From: Anomaloglossus baeobatrachus
Taxonomy: Eukaryota; Chordata; Amphibia; Anura; Aromobatidae
NCBI RefSeq assembly: GCF_048569485.1
Contig: NC_134358.1
Location: forward strand, 244,647,451 to 244,711,450
Direction of reading: 5' to 3'
Length of the DNA: 64,000 bases
Shown: piece by piece, positions 1 to 11,779 of the stretch
Position numbering within the stretch: the first letter of the stretch is position 1
How the letters are laid out: each line of letters opens with the position of its first letter
Position numbers and translations under genes: made by a program
Notes under the pieces: model-generated
What the model saw: only the letters and a program-made list of their open reading frames with translations
What the model was told of the DNA's origin: nothing
Database searches by the model: none

Positions 1-675
1 GTACATCAGAGCAAAGAGAGACAACAGGCCGAGGATGATCCAACAGGTTTACTAACAGGAATACAGGAACAGCACACGATTAGTCCACATAAAACAGATT
101 CGGGGGCCCTTCCCGACAATCCTCGGACCGGATAACAAAGCAATCGTCCTTACAGTAGTCCAAAGAGTTCCACACAATCCCACGGGCCGCCACACAGGCC
201 TAGCTCCGTCCGTGTCCACAGCCACCCAGGCTGGGGCTCCTGCTCTCTTCAAGTTTCAGCTCACTCTGAAGTTACAAAAAGGGAAATGCATTGTCTGTGC
301 TGCTTGACCAGCCCACCATGTTTGTTCAGGGGGTAGGGGTCACACATCCTATCATCAATGGTTTGGTCCATCACAGGGCTCCAATATGTCTGCCAGCCAC
401 AGTAGATGAAGGGATCCCCTGCTGTAAAGAACAATGACTATTCCTTCACTGGCCAATGCAATTACAGATTAGATACACAACTCTGGAGAGAAGAGGACAG
501 GCTATTTACATAATCACATTAGATGCCAAGACTACAATTGTATGAGAGAGACACATTGAGACCAGTAGCTCCCCCAAGAAAATACATGAATTACAACTAA
601 TACAACCAGGGAAATATACATATCATGACATAGTATCACAGCATATACAGTGAGAGGGTAAATTACATCTTCACA
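1..675 (-). repeat. LTR, left copy (3' LTR of the minus-strand element)
   Basis: Matches 2,634-3,308 at a constant offset of 2,633 bases. It ends CA at 675, next to the purine-rich tract. The first bases lie outside the window. Confidence 0.9.
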
Positions 676-766
676 ATCCCTCCCCCTCCCAACTTGTGTA
701 CGTACTAGGGACCTCTACAGGTCACTGGTTAAGTACACACAGGCAGAGCGTTACTTACATGTGGCT

Positions 767-2587
767 TCATGCAGCCACGAATTGGCATCGTAGCTCTCCC
801 ACATCATTGCCCAGGAGAACAGCTGCAGGCAGACCACCCATCACCCCAACCACACATCGCCTGACCCCAAAACCAAAGTTCAGATCCACAGTGGCTGTGG
901 GAATAGTCCTCCATTGTCCACCAGCCAGTTCAATAACAATCCCAGGTCCTCTATGGATTGCCTCAGGCCGAACCACTCGGGGATCAGCCAGTGTGAGGAA
1001 AGTACCCGAGTCACAAAATCCAACAAGTCTCTGTCCATCCAGCACAACCTCCTGCAAGTGCTTACCTCGATGAGCAGAAGTCGTCATAACTGCGGGTCGC
1101 ACCCCGTAAACTCCTGGTGGTGCAACATGGGGGGCTGAGTCACTAGGCCAGTCCTCACATAACGGTGCCACATCTTCCTCCATGGCACTGGGCTGTAAAT
1201 AATTAACAATCCGATTGGGAGCAGGATCAGTCCTCATTTGAACAGCTGGGCAGGAGACTTGCCGATGCCCTGGCTGTCCACATTGATAGCATCTGAGCTG
1301 GGTCTCCCTCCATCCAAGGCGTCCTCTTGGGTAAGGGGTAGGGGAACTTGGAGGCCGGCTCCCACCTGAAGGTGCTGTAGGGGTTTGAGGATGATTCCTC
1401 CATGGCCTGGCTGGGCATGAGGCCTGCAAATGCCCGGGATGCCTACAAACATAACACCTGCGCTCTGTTACTTCCTCTCCCCGGCGTATTCCAGAAAGTG
1501 CAGTAGAAGCAACTGGAGGCACATTAACACGGGTATCAACATGTGGTGGCTTAGAGGAACGGGGAACAATGGGGACAGAATAACTGGGGGCATCCGGTGT
1601 TGTGGAGCTGTTAGGCGTCTCTCCATCCTCCAACAGAACCCTCCACTGAGGCTTGATGGTGAGAGCCTCATCAGCGAGAGCAGCAGCTTCCTCCACTGTC
1701 GCTGGTTTTCTCTCACGCACCCATTCCCGGATCTCAGCGGGGCACTGGGCAAAGAATTGTTCTTTTAGGATGACCTGCAGGAAGGTCTCCCAAGATAAGG
1801 CCTCCTCTGCCTCCAGCCAGCGATTACATATTTGTTTGAGTCTATGAGCATATATCTTAAAAGACACTTCCCCATCACAGGCTAAAGCACGGAACTGAGT
1901 CCTGTAAGTGTCTGGGGTCACAGCATAATGTTCTAGAATAGTCTGTTTAATATCCGCATACTCACAGTTCCACCAAGGGTCCATAGCTCTATAGGCTTCA
2001 GCAGCTCCTCCCTCTAGGAGCCCAACCAGATGCCGGACACGCTCCCTGTCCGGGACTTCCATTAATCGACACTGATGCTCAAAGTCCTGGAAGAAGCCCT
2101 CAATGTCGCCTGCAGCCTCATTAAACGGCTTAAAGTCTTTGCGGGACACCCTGGGAAGTTCCCTCATGATGGGTGCTGGGGTTACAGTCTGTCTGAAACC
2201 TCTCGCGGCTTCCACAGCGAGCTCCTTATCCAGCAGTGCCATCTCCTCCATCCTGCGCTCCTTCTCTTTAGCTCCACGCATGGCCTCCCTCTTATCTTCT
2301 ATGGTGGCCTCATCTCCAAGCAGTGCCATTTCCTCCTCATACCACACAATCCATTGACTTTTTTGGGTATTTACCTCCAGCTCCCGTCTTTCCTCCCTTT
2401 GCTGTGGAAATTGTTCCTCGGTGCCATCTTGCAGGCAAGCGTTTTCCAATGCCTCAATTAGTTGCTCCTTAGAGAGTCCTTTGTAACCGACTCCTAATTC
2501 ACGGGCCATTGTTTGTAGGCTCACCACAGTCCAGTTCTTGTACTCTGAGGTTCTGATTCCAGATGTTAATGGGCCGTTGTCCTCCAT
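767..2587 (-). CDS. Retrotransposon Gag with retropepsin-like C-terminus
   Basis: A 606-residue retrotransposon frame lying between the two LTRs. In order it has a charged N-terminal region, a SCAN-like capsid region (about residues 140-310, with FEHQCRLMEVPDRERVRHLV), two CCHC zinc knuckles (CYVCRHPGHLQASC and CYQCGQPGHRQVSC, about residues 375-460), and a retropepsin-like end with a DSGT active-site motif and a later LLGND. Gag builds the virus-like particle and the protease trims it. The capsid type resembles Gmr1-like Gypsy elements, the group from which vertebrate SCAN domains are thought to derive (family knowledge). The frame is open throughout. The pairing with near-identical LTRs shows it is an element gene and not a domesticated host gene. 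Confidence 0.88.
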   Translation of the reverse strand: MEDNGPLTSGIRTSEYKNWTVVSLQTMARELGVGYKGLSKEQLIEALENACLQDGTEEQFPQQREERRELEVNTQKSQWIVWYEEEMALLGDEATIEDKREAMRGAKEKERRMEEMALLDKELAVEAARGFRQTVTPAPIMRELPRVSRKDFKPFNEAAGDIEGFFQDFEHQCRLMEVPDRERVRHLVGLLEGGAAEAYRAMDPWWNCEYADIKQTILEHYAVTPDTYRTQFRALACDGEVSFKIYAHRLKQICNRWLEAEEALSWETFLQVILKEQFFAQCPAEIREWVRERKPATVEEAAALADEALTIKPQWRVLLEDGETPNSSTTPDAPSYSVPIVPRSSKPPHVDTRVNVPPVASTALSGIRRGEEVTERRCYVCRHPGHLQASCPARPWRNHPQTPTAPSGGSRPPSSPTPYPRGRLGWRETQLRCYQCGQPGHRQVSCPAVQMRTDPAPNRIVNYLQPSAMEEDVAPLCEDWPSDSAPHVAPPGVYGVRPAVMTTSAHRGKHLQEVVLDGQRLVGFCDSGTFLTLADPRVVRPEAIHRGPGIVIELAGGQWRTIPTATVDLNFGFGVRRCVVGVMGGLPAAVLLGNDVGELRCQFVAA

Positions 2588-2622
2588 TCCTTCTGCTCTG
2601 ATCCCAGCGCTGCCAACCAGTT

Positions 2623-3308
2623 TGTGACGGGGTGTACATCAGAGCAAAGAGAGACAACAGGCCGAGGATGATCCAACAGGTTTACTAACAGGAATACAGG
2701 AACAGCACACGATTAGTCCACATAAAACAGATTCGGGGGCCCTTCCCGACAATCCTCGGACCGGATAACAAAGCAATCGTCCTTACAGTAGTCCAAAGAG
2801 TTCCACACAATCCCACGGGCCGCCACACAGGCCTAGCTCCGTCCGTGTCCACAGCCACCCAGGCTGGGGCTCCTGCTCTCTTCAAGTTTCAGCTCACTCT
2901 GAAGTTACAAAAAGGGAAATGCATTGTCTGTGCTGCTTGACCAGCCCACCATGTTTGTTCAGGGGGTAGGGGTCACACATCCTATCATCAATGGTTTGGT
3001 CCATCACAGGGCTCCAATATGTCTGCCAGCCACAGTAGATGAAGGGATCCCCTGCTGTAAAGAACAATGACTATTCCTTCACTGGCCAATGCAATTACAG
3101 ATTAGATACACAACTCTGGAGAGAAGAGGACAGGCTATTTACATAATCACATTAGATGCCAAGACTACAATTGTATGAGAGAGACACATTGAGACCAGTA
3201 GCTCCCCCAAGAAAATACATGAATTACAACTAATACAACCAGGGAAATATACATATCATGACATAGTATCACAGCATATACAGTGAGAGGGTAAATTACA
3301 TCTTCACA
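2623..3308 (-). repeat. LTR, right copy (5' LTR of the minus-strand element)
   Basis: A 686-base repeat beginning TGTGACGG and ending CTTCACA, the full-length partner of the LTR at 1-675. The 5' end of the gag frame lies just inside it. Confidence 0.9.
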
Positions 3309-4792
3309 GTCATCTATAAATCAAAATTTGATCATAGGCAAATTTGCTCTTTACTCTCACCCTATTTCCTGCATCCAATATATATCGACTTCAAGAACAT
3401 GCGTTTACATTTTTTGAGGCTTTTGTTTAACAAATCACTAAAAGATGGTATATTTTTAGAATAATTCCATTAAGAAATCTTTCTTTTTTTTAGGAAAGAG
3501 TTTTATTTTTAACCCTTCTTGCTATGTAAAGTTTTGTTATGTGAAAAAGATCACGTCCTTCATGGTAAAGACGATTCACACATTGAAAGGGTTACTAGAA
3601 ACGGAGACAAAGAATGAAAAAAATGTCATTCTCAATCCCACACAAAAACATAAAATAGACAGATGATGGCCAAAATTGTAGAACTGGAAGATGAAGAACT
3701 GTGATTTATGATGTCATAAGACTCCTTGATAGACTTTGCAGATCTATTCTCTTCATTTGCAGAAAGTGGATTCTCCATGTTGCGACTGTGAGCTCATGGT
3801 ATAACACTGATGTTAAACTATGTAACGTCTGCCTGAAAATGCACTGGTTGAATGAAACACCTCAAACAGCTTATTCAGTGTAACCATTAAACCTCTGTTT
3901 TCAGAAAATAATGTCAAGTATCTGTTAGCAGAAATAAAAATAAAAACTGCACATGAGATTTTTTCCTGAACATTTCCTTCTTTAAGTCAACCCTGCTCAG
4001 CAAGACATCGCCTTGAGGTCTAAATTGTTTGCAGCAAAGTTGTTTTTTTTAAGGTACAAGAAAGATATTTGGTGAAGTTTGAGGGATCAGTTCTAAACTC
4101 ATAGAATCAGTACAGTACAATCATATGCTACCAGAAAGCAAAGTATGAGGGTTCATGTATACTGGTCACTTTGTTTATTATGTGCGTAATAGTATAGTCA
4201 CGATATGGCAGTATTCAGGCGCATGATACTATTTTTCTACTGTATAGTGCTACACTTAACATCCCTCACTAGGTAGAGCAATGCTGAAAAGCACTGTGGC
4301 CCTTATGTGGGAATGCTGACTGTGCTGACATCTAGTGAGCAATTTGAAAACCGCACTCATGTTCATGATGTAGCATTCACTTTCCATAAGCTGACCATCA
4401 TAAAATAAAAAATTAGCATGCAAAGGAAAGTGGTACATTATGGGGGATTGATATTTTTCTTAAAGAGAACCTTGTCATCAGTTGACAGATCCTAAAATGG
4501 TCACACCACACACTTGGCCATGTAGAAACCTTTTTTAAAATGGGACTATAATCAGAATTGTCCAGTGTTTTTATCTGTAACCCAATGTATTTTTACTTGA
4601 ATTGACAATTCTTTCCTCATCTACAGTCCTCTACCATGTACCACTGCAATACAGCAGTGAAAAGGCTTATGTGCCTTGGCAATGCTCTATGATAGGCAAA
4701 GGCATGAGTGGAATTTTGTACATGTATTGGCACCAATTTGATGACGAGAGTAGTTGGTGGCATTAGTTCTATAATCAAGCTAAGATGAGTTA
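3309..4792. other. AT-rich intronic stretch, no gene seen
   Basis: Only short chance frames (about 60 codons) occur. No transposon ends, tRNA boxes or conserved protein were recognised. Confidence 0.6.
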
Positions 4793-5010
4793 GGCAGGGT
4801 TCACATAGTATTTGCCCTTACATTCAGTGGCTCGGTCAAGCTTATGCCCAAACCTCTGCAAAATGGGGCGTATGCTCCGATGGGGCCATTGACGATAATG
4901 ATGGAGATGGATTCCCAATGTGCTCTGTTGTGCAGCATTTTCAGCTGTATATGCCTAGTTGAAGCAGGCAGCAAGATGTAGTCGACTATGTCCAACAGGT
5001 GCATACAGAT
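4793..5010 (+). repeat. Unclassified interspersed repeat
   Basis: Reads as a diverged copy of the sequence at about 46,230-46,440 and 51,303-51,513. All share a start like GGGTT(C/T)ACATAG, a central GCAAAAT(C/G)GG and a later TGTGCTCTGT. No coding capacity was recognised. Confidence 0.5.
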
Positions 5011-5142
5011 GACACATGACAGCACACTGTGACCACAACACTTTGAAGAAGACTTAAAGAAGTGGTTCACTCATATTTATTATTGGTCACAACGAAATTA
5101 TGTTGAAAAACAAGGTTTCTCTCAAATACCTTGTGTTGACAA

Positions 5143-6257
5143 TGTGCCGCCCCAGGAGCGCTGTTCCTGTTCGGTGATGTAACAGTGCAGGGAATCTTCT
5201 GGCCACGGGTAGGTCGGATTAACTTCTATGGGGATTTGTGATGCCACTCTCGGTACTGCGGTCAGGGCGACCGCCAATGCAGATTAGGGGACGCCCGGGG
5301 ATGATGTTGGATGCAGTTAGAAGTAGTGGCCTCCCGAGAGCGAGGCTGGCCCCAGGGCCCAGTGTGGGAGTGTAGTACCACAGGTCGCAGAAGAACTCAC
5401 ACGCACAGCAGGAATGTCTTTCAGGGTTTTTACTCACTTCAGGTGGCAGGGGTGAGTAACCCGGGCGATGCTGTGATGCTCCAAGTAGGGAACCAGGCTC
5501 CTTTAGGCTGACTTAGGGGGTGGCTACTGACTCGCCTTCCTAGCCCTCTTGTTTTTGTGGTGACCCAGACTTGTAGTCCTATGGGGTCACCCATGAAGTT
5601 GCTTCCGCCTGTTCTCCCCTTTTCGGCCCGTTTGCTTGTAGCCTGGCCCAGGAAACTCCGGCTGCTTGCCTCTCGTCACCTATGGACCCTCTCGCTCCTA
5701 CGTGGCTGCAGACTCTGTGTTTGGTTGGCAAAGGGCATGAAGTGCCCTCACCTGCAGGTTGAGCAGGCCAACTGAATGGGCCCCTGCTCTGGGGACCTGT
5801 AACCCCGTGCGGGCCTGGTTCACCTGGCAGTCCCCGTACTCAGCCACCCCTCTGTGCTCCGGCCTTGGGTGGTTTTCGGGTGGCACTACCAAGTGCCTGT
5901 TTTCCCCCGCCAGTAACCACTGCACCTGCGATGTCTGACTAGTGACAGCCTCCAGGTTCTTCCTCCTGCGACTGCTCTCTCCCTGAGCTTCACTAACTGA
6001 CTGGCTCACTACTCCCTCCCCTCTGTGTCTGCCTCCACAACTTAGCAACCAGACTCTCTACCACACCCCTTGAGTGGAGATGGAGGCCACGCCTGCTCCT
6101 GGATTCCCCAGGGGTCCCTTCAAAGGTCAATGTGGGAGACCTGGTTACTATGTGCCTGCGTGTCCACACCCCGGTCAGCCTTCTGGATTACCTGTGTTGT
6201 ACTGACCCAGCATGGGTGCAGTACTCAGTGGTGCCTGACCAGGTCAGGGGCGCCACA
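5143..6257. mobile_element. GC-rich repeat, possible solo LTR
   Basis: A 1.1-kb GC-rich block starts TGTGCCGCCCC and ends GGGGCGCCACA, an imperfect 11-base inverted pair with TG...CA ends as in many Gypsy LTRs. No internal frame of retroelement type lies beside it and I could not read a convincing target duplication. It could instead be another kind of GC-rich repeat. Confidence 0.35.
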
Positions 6258-6784
6258 CCAATAGTACCTGTGAGCAGCGCTATTGCAGTACGCTCTTCCC
6301 CATCGCCTGAGCCCTGGGCTCCGTGACCTCGAGGATCCAGTGATGTCATGTCAACTTCCTGCTCACCTCACATTACTGTGGCTGCCCCAGTCTCCATGAA
6401 TCAATGGGCTTTGGGCGGAGTTTCACCGCTATGGTCCCCTTCTTGATCTTCTAACTACATTCTAACACTAGAGCATTTTAGAGTAAAACATACCTACAGT
6501 GGGGAAAATAAGTATTTGATACACTGCCGATTTTGCAAGTTTTCTCATGTACAAAGAATGGAGAGGTCTGTAATTTTTATCGTAGGTACACTTCAACTGT
6601 GACAAACAGAATTAAAAAAAAAATCCAGAAAATCATACTGTATGATTTTTAAAGAATTATTTGTATTTTATTGCATGATATAAGTATTTGATATAATAGA
6701 AAAACAGAAATTAATATTTTGTACAGAAACCTTCATTTGCAATTACAGAGGTGAGAAGTTTCCTGTAGTTCTTGATCAAGTTTA

Positions 6785-8248
6785 TGTCGCAGGGTGTGAG
6801 GGGATAACAGGGTATCATGGCTTCTAGACTGGCCCTCAGGCTACGGGACCCTGACCGTCTCTAATCCCAGGGATACGTCTAATAGTGAAGATGACTGGGC
6901 CGCCTTCTTTACCCTGGTTTTGGATAGCCCTGATCTAATACCCCATCTACCCCACCCCAGGGGAGGACTGGGAGAGGAGTGGTTGAAACCACAGATATAG
7001 ACAAAGGGGAAAACCAAAAACTCTATCACACAGCTAGTACACAATTAGATATAAGACAATACATGATAGGGAGGTAATAAAGAGCAGGGAAGAAATAACC
7101 AGACAAGAAGATGATTTCCACAGCACACAATTCAGCAGGCAATAAATTACCAGCAATTAAAACACAACAGCACACGTACCGGTTTAGCAAAATCTATAGT
7201 CGGCTTGGGAAGAGAGGCTCCACTATCTTTGAAAAGCAGGGAGTAACTGTGATAAGTCTTCCAGAACATGTGATCCAAGAAGTAACCAGCAGGCTAACAA
7301 AGATTATCTCCAGCAAGCCTGATCACTAATGAATAAAACTGCTCGGACTTGCAAAAAAAACGGGACCGGCGGATCACTGCTCAATTAAAAAGAAAACCTG
7401 ATCGGCTCCGGAATCAGGTGCCCATATGAGCCTATGGGGACCAGAATTCGGAGATTAAAAACTTTGGTGGAAGGGATAGGAGGGTAGGATCGCGCACGGT
7501 ATACTCACTGAGGCTGAGTCATGGCGGCAAACTCCTTCCGGGTCATGCTTTTCCCTTCCGGAGACGACAATTGACTATTCACTGCTTTGCCCGCCCACCG
7601 GCGCGTGTAATTGGTTGCAGATAGACACGCCTCCACCCTGAGTGGCAGCGCGTCAGCTGACTGCAACCAATCACAGGCGCCAGGACGGCCGTTAGGCAGG
7701 GAAATCAGTGCACGTGTTTGCGGGTAAGTATGGTGAGCGTGCATGTAGACAGAAACACATGCAGCCCGCTCCTGACAGAAGAGTGTGTGGCTGTGGCGGT
7801 GATGCAATGTCAGACTCGTGCTTGTCTGGAATGACATCACCTGGCACGGCCTGACACTCTCTGAACATGACCATGCATGTACCTAGAAACACATGCAGCC
7901 CACTCCTGTCAGAAGAGTGTGCGGCTGTGCCGGTGATGCGATGTCAGACTCGTACAAGTCTGGAATGACATCACCTGGCATGGCCTGCCGCTCTCTGAAC
8001 ATGAGTGTGCATGTACATAGAAACACATGTGGCACGCTCCTGTCAGAAGAGCGTGCAGCTGTGCCAGTGATGCGATGTCAGACTCGTGCTCAGTCCTACT
8101 AATAAGCAGCTGGTCGATGCCCAAGCCTGTCTGTGCAAACTCAGAAGCACCAGAGAAGGCATAGTGTGGAGTGTCAGATTCTGAAGGGTGAACAGCGTCA
8201 GATGCCGCCATGATACTAGGTGAGTTTAAAACCAAACAGCATGTGACA
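6785..8248 (-). repeat. Left LTR of the nested Gypsy element
   Basis: About 1.46 kb and much longer than its partner because it keeps a GC-rich middle (about 7,330-8,100) with tandem repeats. The outer parts align with 10,701-11,211. Confidence 0.75.
7735..8100. repeat. Tandem repeat, ~134-bp unit, inside the LTR
   Basis: AGAAACACATG recurs near 7,750, 7,883 and 8,018, each followed by GCTCCTG(A/T)CAGAAGAG or a close variant and later GATGTCAGACTCGT. About 2.7 copies. Repeats in this part of an LTR are common enhancer-like features. Confidence 0.7.
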
Positions 8249-8531
8249 GTTGCTCTCCCTGTGTGAGGGGCCTCTGGACCCTAAAGACCAGGTCTCTTCA
8301 GATGCCAGAAATGGAATGCCCTAGCCAGATGCTCCGCATGGATAACAGAGGATGGTATACAAATCCTCTCCTTAGGACCATAACCCTGCCAGTGAACCAG
8401 GTACTGTAAAAAACAATGAACGACCCGAGAATCTATAAATCTCGATACCTGAAACTCCAACGATCAATCAACTAAGACCGGAGGTGGAGGGGCGAGAATA
8501 GGAGTTCCCGAACCCACGAATTTCTTTAATA

Positions 8532-10037
8532 CACTGTGTGCAGAATTATTAGGCAAATGAGTATTTTGATCACATGATACTTTTTATACATGTTGTCCTA
8601 CTCCAAGCTGTATGGGCTTGAGAGCCGACTACCAATTAAGTAAATCAGGTGATGTGCATCTCTGTAATGAGGAGGAGTGTGGTGTAATGATATCAACACC
8701 GTATATAAGGTGTGCTTAATTATTAGGCAACTTCCTTTCCTTTGGCAAAATGGGTCAGATGAGAGATTTGAAGGGGTCTGAAAAGTTCAAAATTGTGAGA
8801 TGTCTTGCAGAGGGATGCAGCAGTCTTGAAATTGCCAAACTTTTGAAGCATGATCATCGAACAATCAAGCGTTTCATGGCAAATAGCCAACAGGGTCGCA
8901 AGAAGCGTGTTGGGCAAAAAAGGCGCAAAATAACTGCCCATGAATTGAGGAAAATCAAGCGTGAAGCTGCCAAGATGCCATTTGCCACCAATTTGGCCAT
9001 ATTTCTGAACTGAAATGTTACTGGAGTATCAAAAAGCACAAGATGTGCCATACTCAGGGACATGGCCAAGGTAAGGAAGGCTGAAAAATGACCACCTTTG
9101 AACAAGAAACATAAGATAAAACGTCAAGACTGGGCCAAGAAATATCTTAAGACTGATTTTTCAAAGGTTTTATGGACTGTTGAAATGAGAGTGACCCTTG
9201 ATGGACCAGATTAATGGGCCAGAGGCTGGATAAGTAAAGGGCAGAGAGCTCCACTCCGACTCAGACGCCAGCAAGGTGGAGGTGGGGCACTGGTATGGGC
9301 TTGTATCATCAAAGATGAGCTTGTGGGACCTTATCGGGTTGAGGATGGAGTGAAGCTCAACTCCCAGACCTACTGCCAGTTTCTGGAAGACAACTTCTTC
9401 AAGCAGTGGTACAGGAAGAAGTCGGTATCGTTCAAGAAAAACATGATTTTCATGCAGGACAATGATCCATCACATGCATCCAACTACTCCACAGCGTGGC
9501 TGGCCAGTAAAGGTCTAAAAGATGAAAAAATAATGACATGGACCCCTTGTTCACCTGATCTGAACCCTATAGAGAATATGTGGTCCCTCATAAAATGTGA
9601 GATCTACAGGGAGGGAAAACAGTACACCTCTTGGAACAGTGTCTGGGAGGCTGTGGTGGCTGTTGCACGCAATGTTGATCGTAAACAGATCAAGCAACTG
9701 AAAGAATCTATGAATGGTAGGCTGTTGAGTGTTATCATAAAGAAAGATGGCTATGTTGGTCACTAATTTTTGGGGGTTTTGTTTTTGCATGTCAGAAATG
9801 TTTATTTCTAAATTTTGTGGTTATATTGGTTTACCTGGTGAAAATAAACAAGTGAGATGGGAATATATTTGGTTTTTATTAAGTTGCCTAATAATTCTGC
9901 ACAGTAATAGTTACCTGCACAAACAGATATCCTCCTAAGATAGCCAAATCTAAAAAAAAAAAACAAAACATAGTTGTTGAGCAATAATAAAAAGAATCCT
10001 CTAAAATACAACTTGCCTAATAATTCTGCACATGGTG
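8532..10037 (+). mobile_element. Tc1/mariner transposon with DD37E-type transposase, both ends present
   Basis: A TA at 8,530-8,531 precedes the left end CACTGTGTGCAGAATTATTA; the right end is its complement, TAATAATTCTGCACATGGTG, followed by TA at 10,038. Length about 1.5 kb with one transposase gene. It lies within the Gypsy element between its integrase and chromodomain remnants, so it is the youngest layer of this nest. Truncated 5' parts of the same family occur at 47,958-48,311 and 53,031-53,384. Confidence 0.9.
8750..9766 (+). pseudogene. Tc1/mariner (DD37E-type) transposase, dead
   Basis: The reading starts at the ATG at 8,750. An N-terminal helix-turn-helix region is visible (KIVRCLAEGCSSLEIAKLLK), then a basic linker and the catalytic core. 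Counting from the D of QDND to the E of PIEN gives 37 intervening residues, so this is a DD37E-type enzyme rather than the usual DD34E. At least three in-frame stops fall between 9,011 and about 9,215. The first catalytic aspartate region reads W-T-V-E where T-D-E is expected, so a catalytic residue is also lost. The last 147 codons (9,323-9,766) remain open, ending GYVGH. The copy cannot make active enzyme. Confidence 0.9.
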
Positions 10038-10690
10038 TAGAGATTTGTGGAAAACATTATGGATTTTATATGATGCTGGTAAGGCCAGGCGGAAAGCCAA
10101 CAGGTTCATGAGAGCATTCATTTTGAATGGACCGATGAAGCAAAGTCCTAATTTAAGTGACGGTACTTTAAGCTTAATGTTTTCAGTGGATAACCACTCC
10201 AGATCACCCTTACACATATTCGGATCAGTCACACGTCTACAATCAGCTACATGCCTATACTTAGAGCTTATGTTACGCAAGTGCCGCTGAACCTTTTCCC
10301 ATGCAGACGATAGTGCTGAACCCAATTGGTCCTCCTCAGGTACCCCGAGGAAAGAAAAGTACATAACTGGGGATGGTGACCATAGACACAAAAGAAAGGA
10401 GATATACGAGAACACATGGCTGCGATTATTGATAGTAAACTCTGCAAGAGGAAAGACTGTGGACCACTCTTCCTGATAATCTGAGATATAACACCACAAA
10501 TACTGCTCCAAGTCCTGATTCTGGCACTCCTGAGGAGTGAGATAGTTTAATCCCTAAGGGAGAGCAGAAAGCCATCCAAAATTTGGCAATAAATTGAGTA
10601 CCTCTATCAGAAACAATATCGGATGGGACTCCATGGAGTCTGACGATTTCATGTATAAATGCCTGAGCTAAAGTTTTAGCATTGGTAAGG
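10017..10690 (-). pseudogene. Gypsy integrase remnant
   Basis: Minus-strand residues such as QEEWSTVFPLAEFTINNRSH, WEKVQRHLRNISSKYRHVAD and SYKIHNVFHKSLHHVQNY match the C-terminal half of Gypsy/chromovirus integrases. It belongs to the broken element at 6,785-11,211. Confidence 0.8.
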
Positions 10691-10700
10691 CTGACTATAA

Positions 10701-11211
10701 TGTCATGGGGTGAGGGGATAAGAGAAGGACTGGGGCTCCTAGACTGGCCCTCAGCCTAGTGGACCCTAGCTGACCCTAATCCCGGAAATACTTCTAATGG
10801 TGAAGATGTCTGGAGAAAATAAAGAGCTTGAAGGAAATAACCAGATGAAGAGAGGATTTCAACAGCACAACAAGCAGCATGCAATAAATCACCAGCAACT
10901 AGAACACAACAGCACACGGACCACTTTAACAAAAGTTACAGTCGAAATAGGAAGACAGGCTCCATCGTGTTAAAAAGTTGGGGAGTAACTGTGATAGGTC
11001 TCCCACAACATGTGATCCAAGAGGTAACCAGCAGACTAGCAGAGATTAACTCCTGCAACCCCAGTCCCTAATGAGTTGGTCAATGCACAAGCCTGTCTGT
11101 GCTACTCAGAAGCTCCAGAGAAGGCAAAGTGTGGAGTGTCAGATTCTGCAATGTGAACAGTCAAATACCGCCAAGACACTCACCGAGTTTAGTGCCAAAC
11201 ACCGTGTGGCA
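10701..11211 (-). repeat. Right LTR of the nested Gypsy element
   Basis: Aligns with the outer parts of the left LTR, including a shared GAGGGGATAA near the start and AAGCCTGTCTGTGC later. It ends at 11,211 beside GTTTG, the right half of the target duplication. Confidence 0.75.
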
Positions 11212-11779
11212 GTTTGCACACACTTCAGCTGGGATTTTGGCCTACTCCTCCATATCAAGCTTCTCAGTTTCTGGGTTGTCATTGGACAACATTGATTTTT
11301 AGTTCCCTCCAAATATTTTCTATTAGGTTCAGGTCTGGAGACTGGCTAGGCCACTACAGGACCTTAAAATGCGTCTTACTGAGCCACTATTTTGTTGCCT
11401 TGGCTGTGTATTTCAGGTTATTGTGATGCTGTAATAATTAGCCACAACCCATCTTAAATGCTCTTACTAAGTGAAGGAGGTTGTTGACTAAAATGTCACA
11501 ATACAGACTACATCCTTCCTCCCTACAATACACTGCAGTTGTCCTGTCCCCTTTGCAGAAAAGCACCCCCAAAGTATGATGTTTCCACCCCCATGCTTCA
11601 TGGTTGGGATGGTGTTCTTGGAATTGTACTCTTCCCTCTTCCTCCAAACAAGGAGAGTGGAGTTGATAACTAAAAGTTTTATTTTGGTCTAATCTGATCA
11701 CATCACCTTTTCCCATGCTGTCTCTCAATCATCTAGATGGTCACTAGTGAACTTCAAATGGGCCTGGATATGTGCCCCT

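Larger units (their letters stand above)
1..3308 (-). mobile_element. Gypsy-type LTR retrotransposon, gag-protease only
   Basis: Two long direct repeats (1-675 and 2,623-3,308) flank one long open frame on the minus strand. The repeats start TG and end CA. A purine-rich tract (complement of about 676-695) adjoins the left LTR and a TGG-type primer site adjoins the right LTR, so the element runs right to left. The two LTRs look the same wherever I compared them, so the insertion is young. Its parts are LTR, gag, protease and LTR; I see no reverse transcriptase, RNase H or integrase part, so it would depend on a relative. The parts present look whole, with no clear break. The left LTR lacks about 11 bases because the window starts inside it, so the target duplication cannot be read. 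Confidence 0.88.
6785..11211 (-). mobile_element. Gypsy/chromovirus-type LTR element, broken, nested in Tc1
   Basis: Two related LTRs (6,785-8,248 and 10,701-11,211) begin TGTC and end (T)G(A/G)CA or TGGCA. They are flanked by GTTTA (6,780-6,784) and GTTTG (11,212-11,216), a 5-base target duplication with one change. The empty site is visible as GTTTG in the related Tc1 copy near 43,157. Inside, on the minus strand, are integrase-like sequence (about 10,017-10,690) and a chromodomain-like end (about 8,260-8,480), so only the end of pol remains. It is clearly broken in many places, the LTRs differ in length and sequence, and it looks old. A Tc1/mariner copy (8,532-10,037) is inserted in it. 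Confidence 0.8.

Noticed and set aside
8260-8480. Chromodomain-like peptide as a host chromatin gene
   Set aside because: It lies between Gypsy integrase remnants and an LTR in the position chromoviruses carry a chromodomain, so it belongs to that element.
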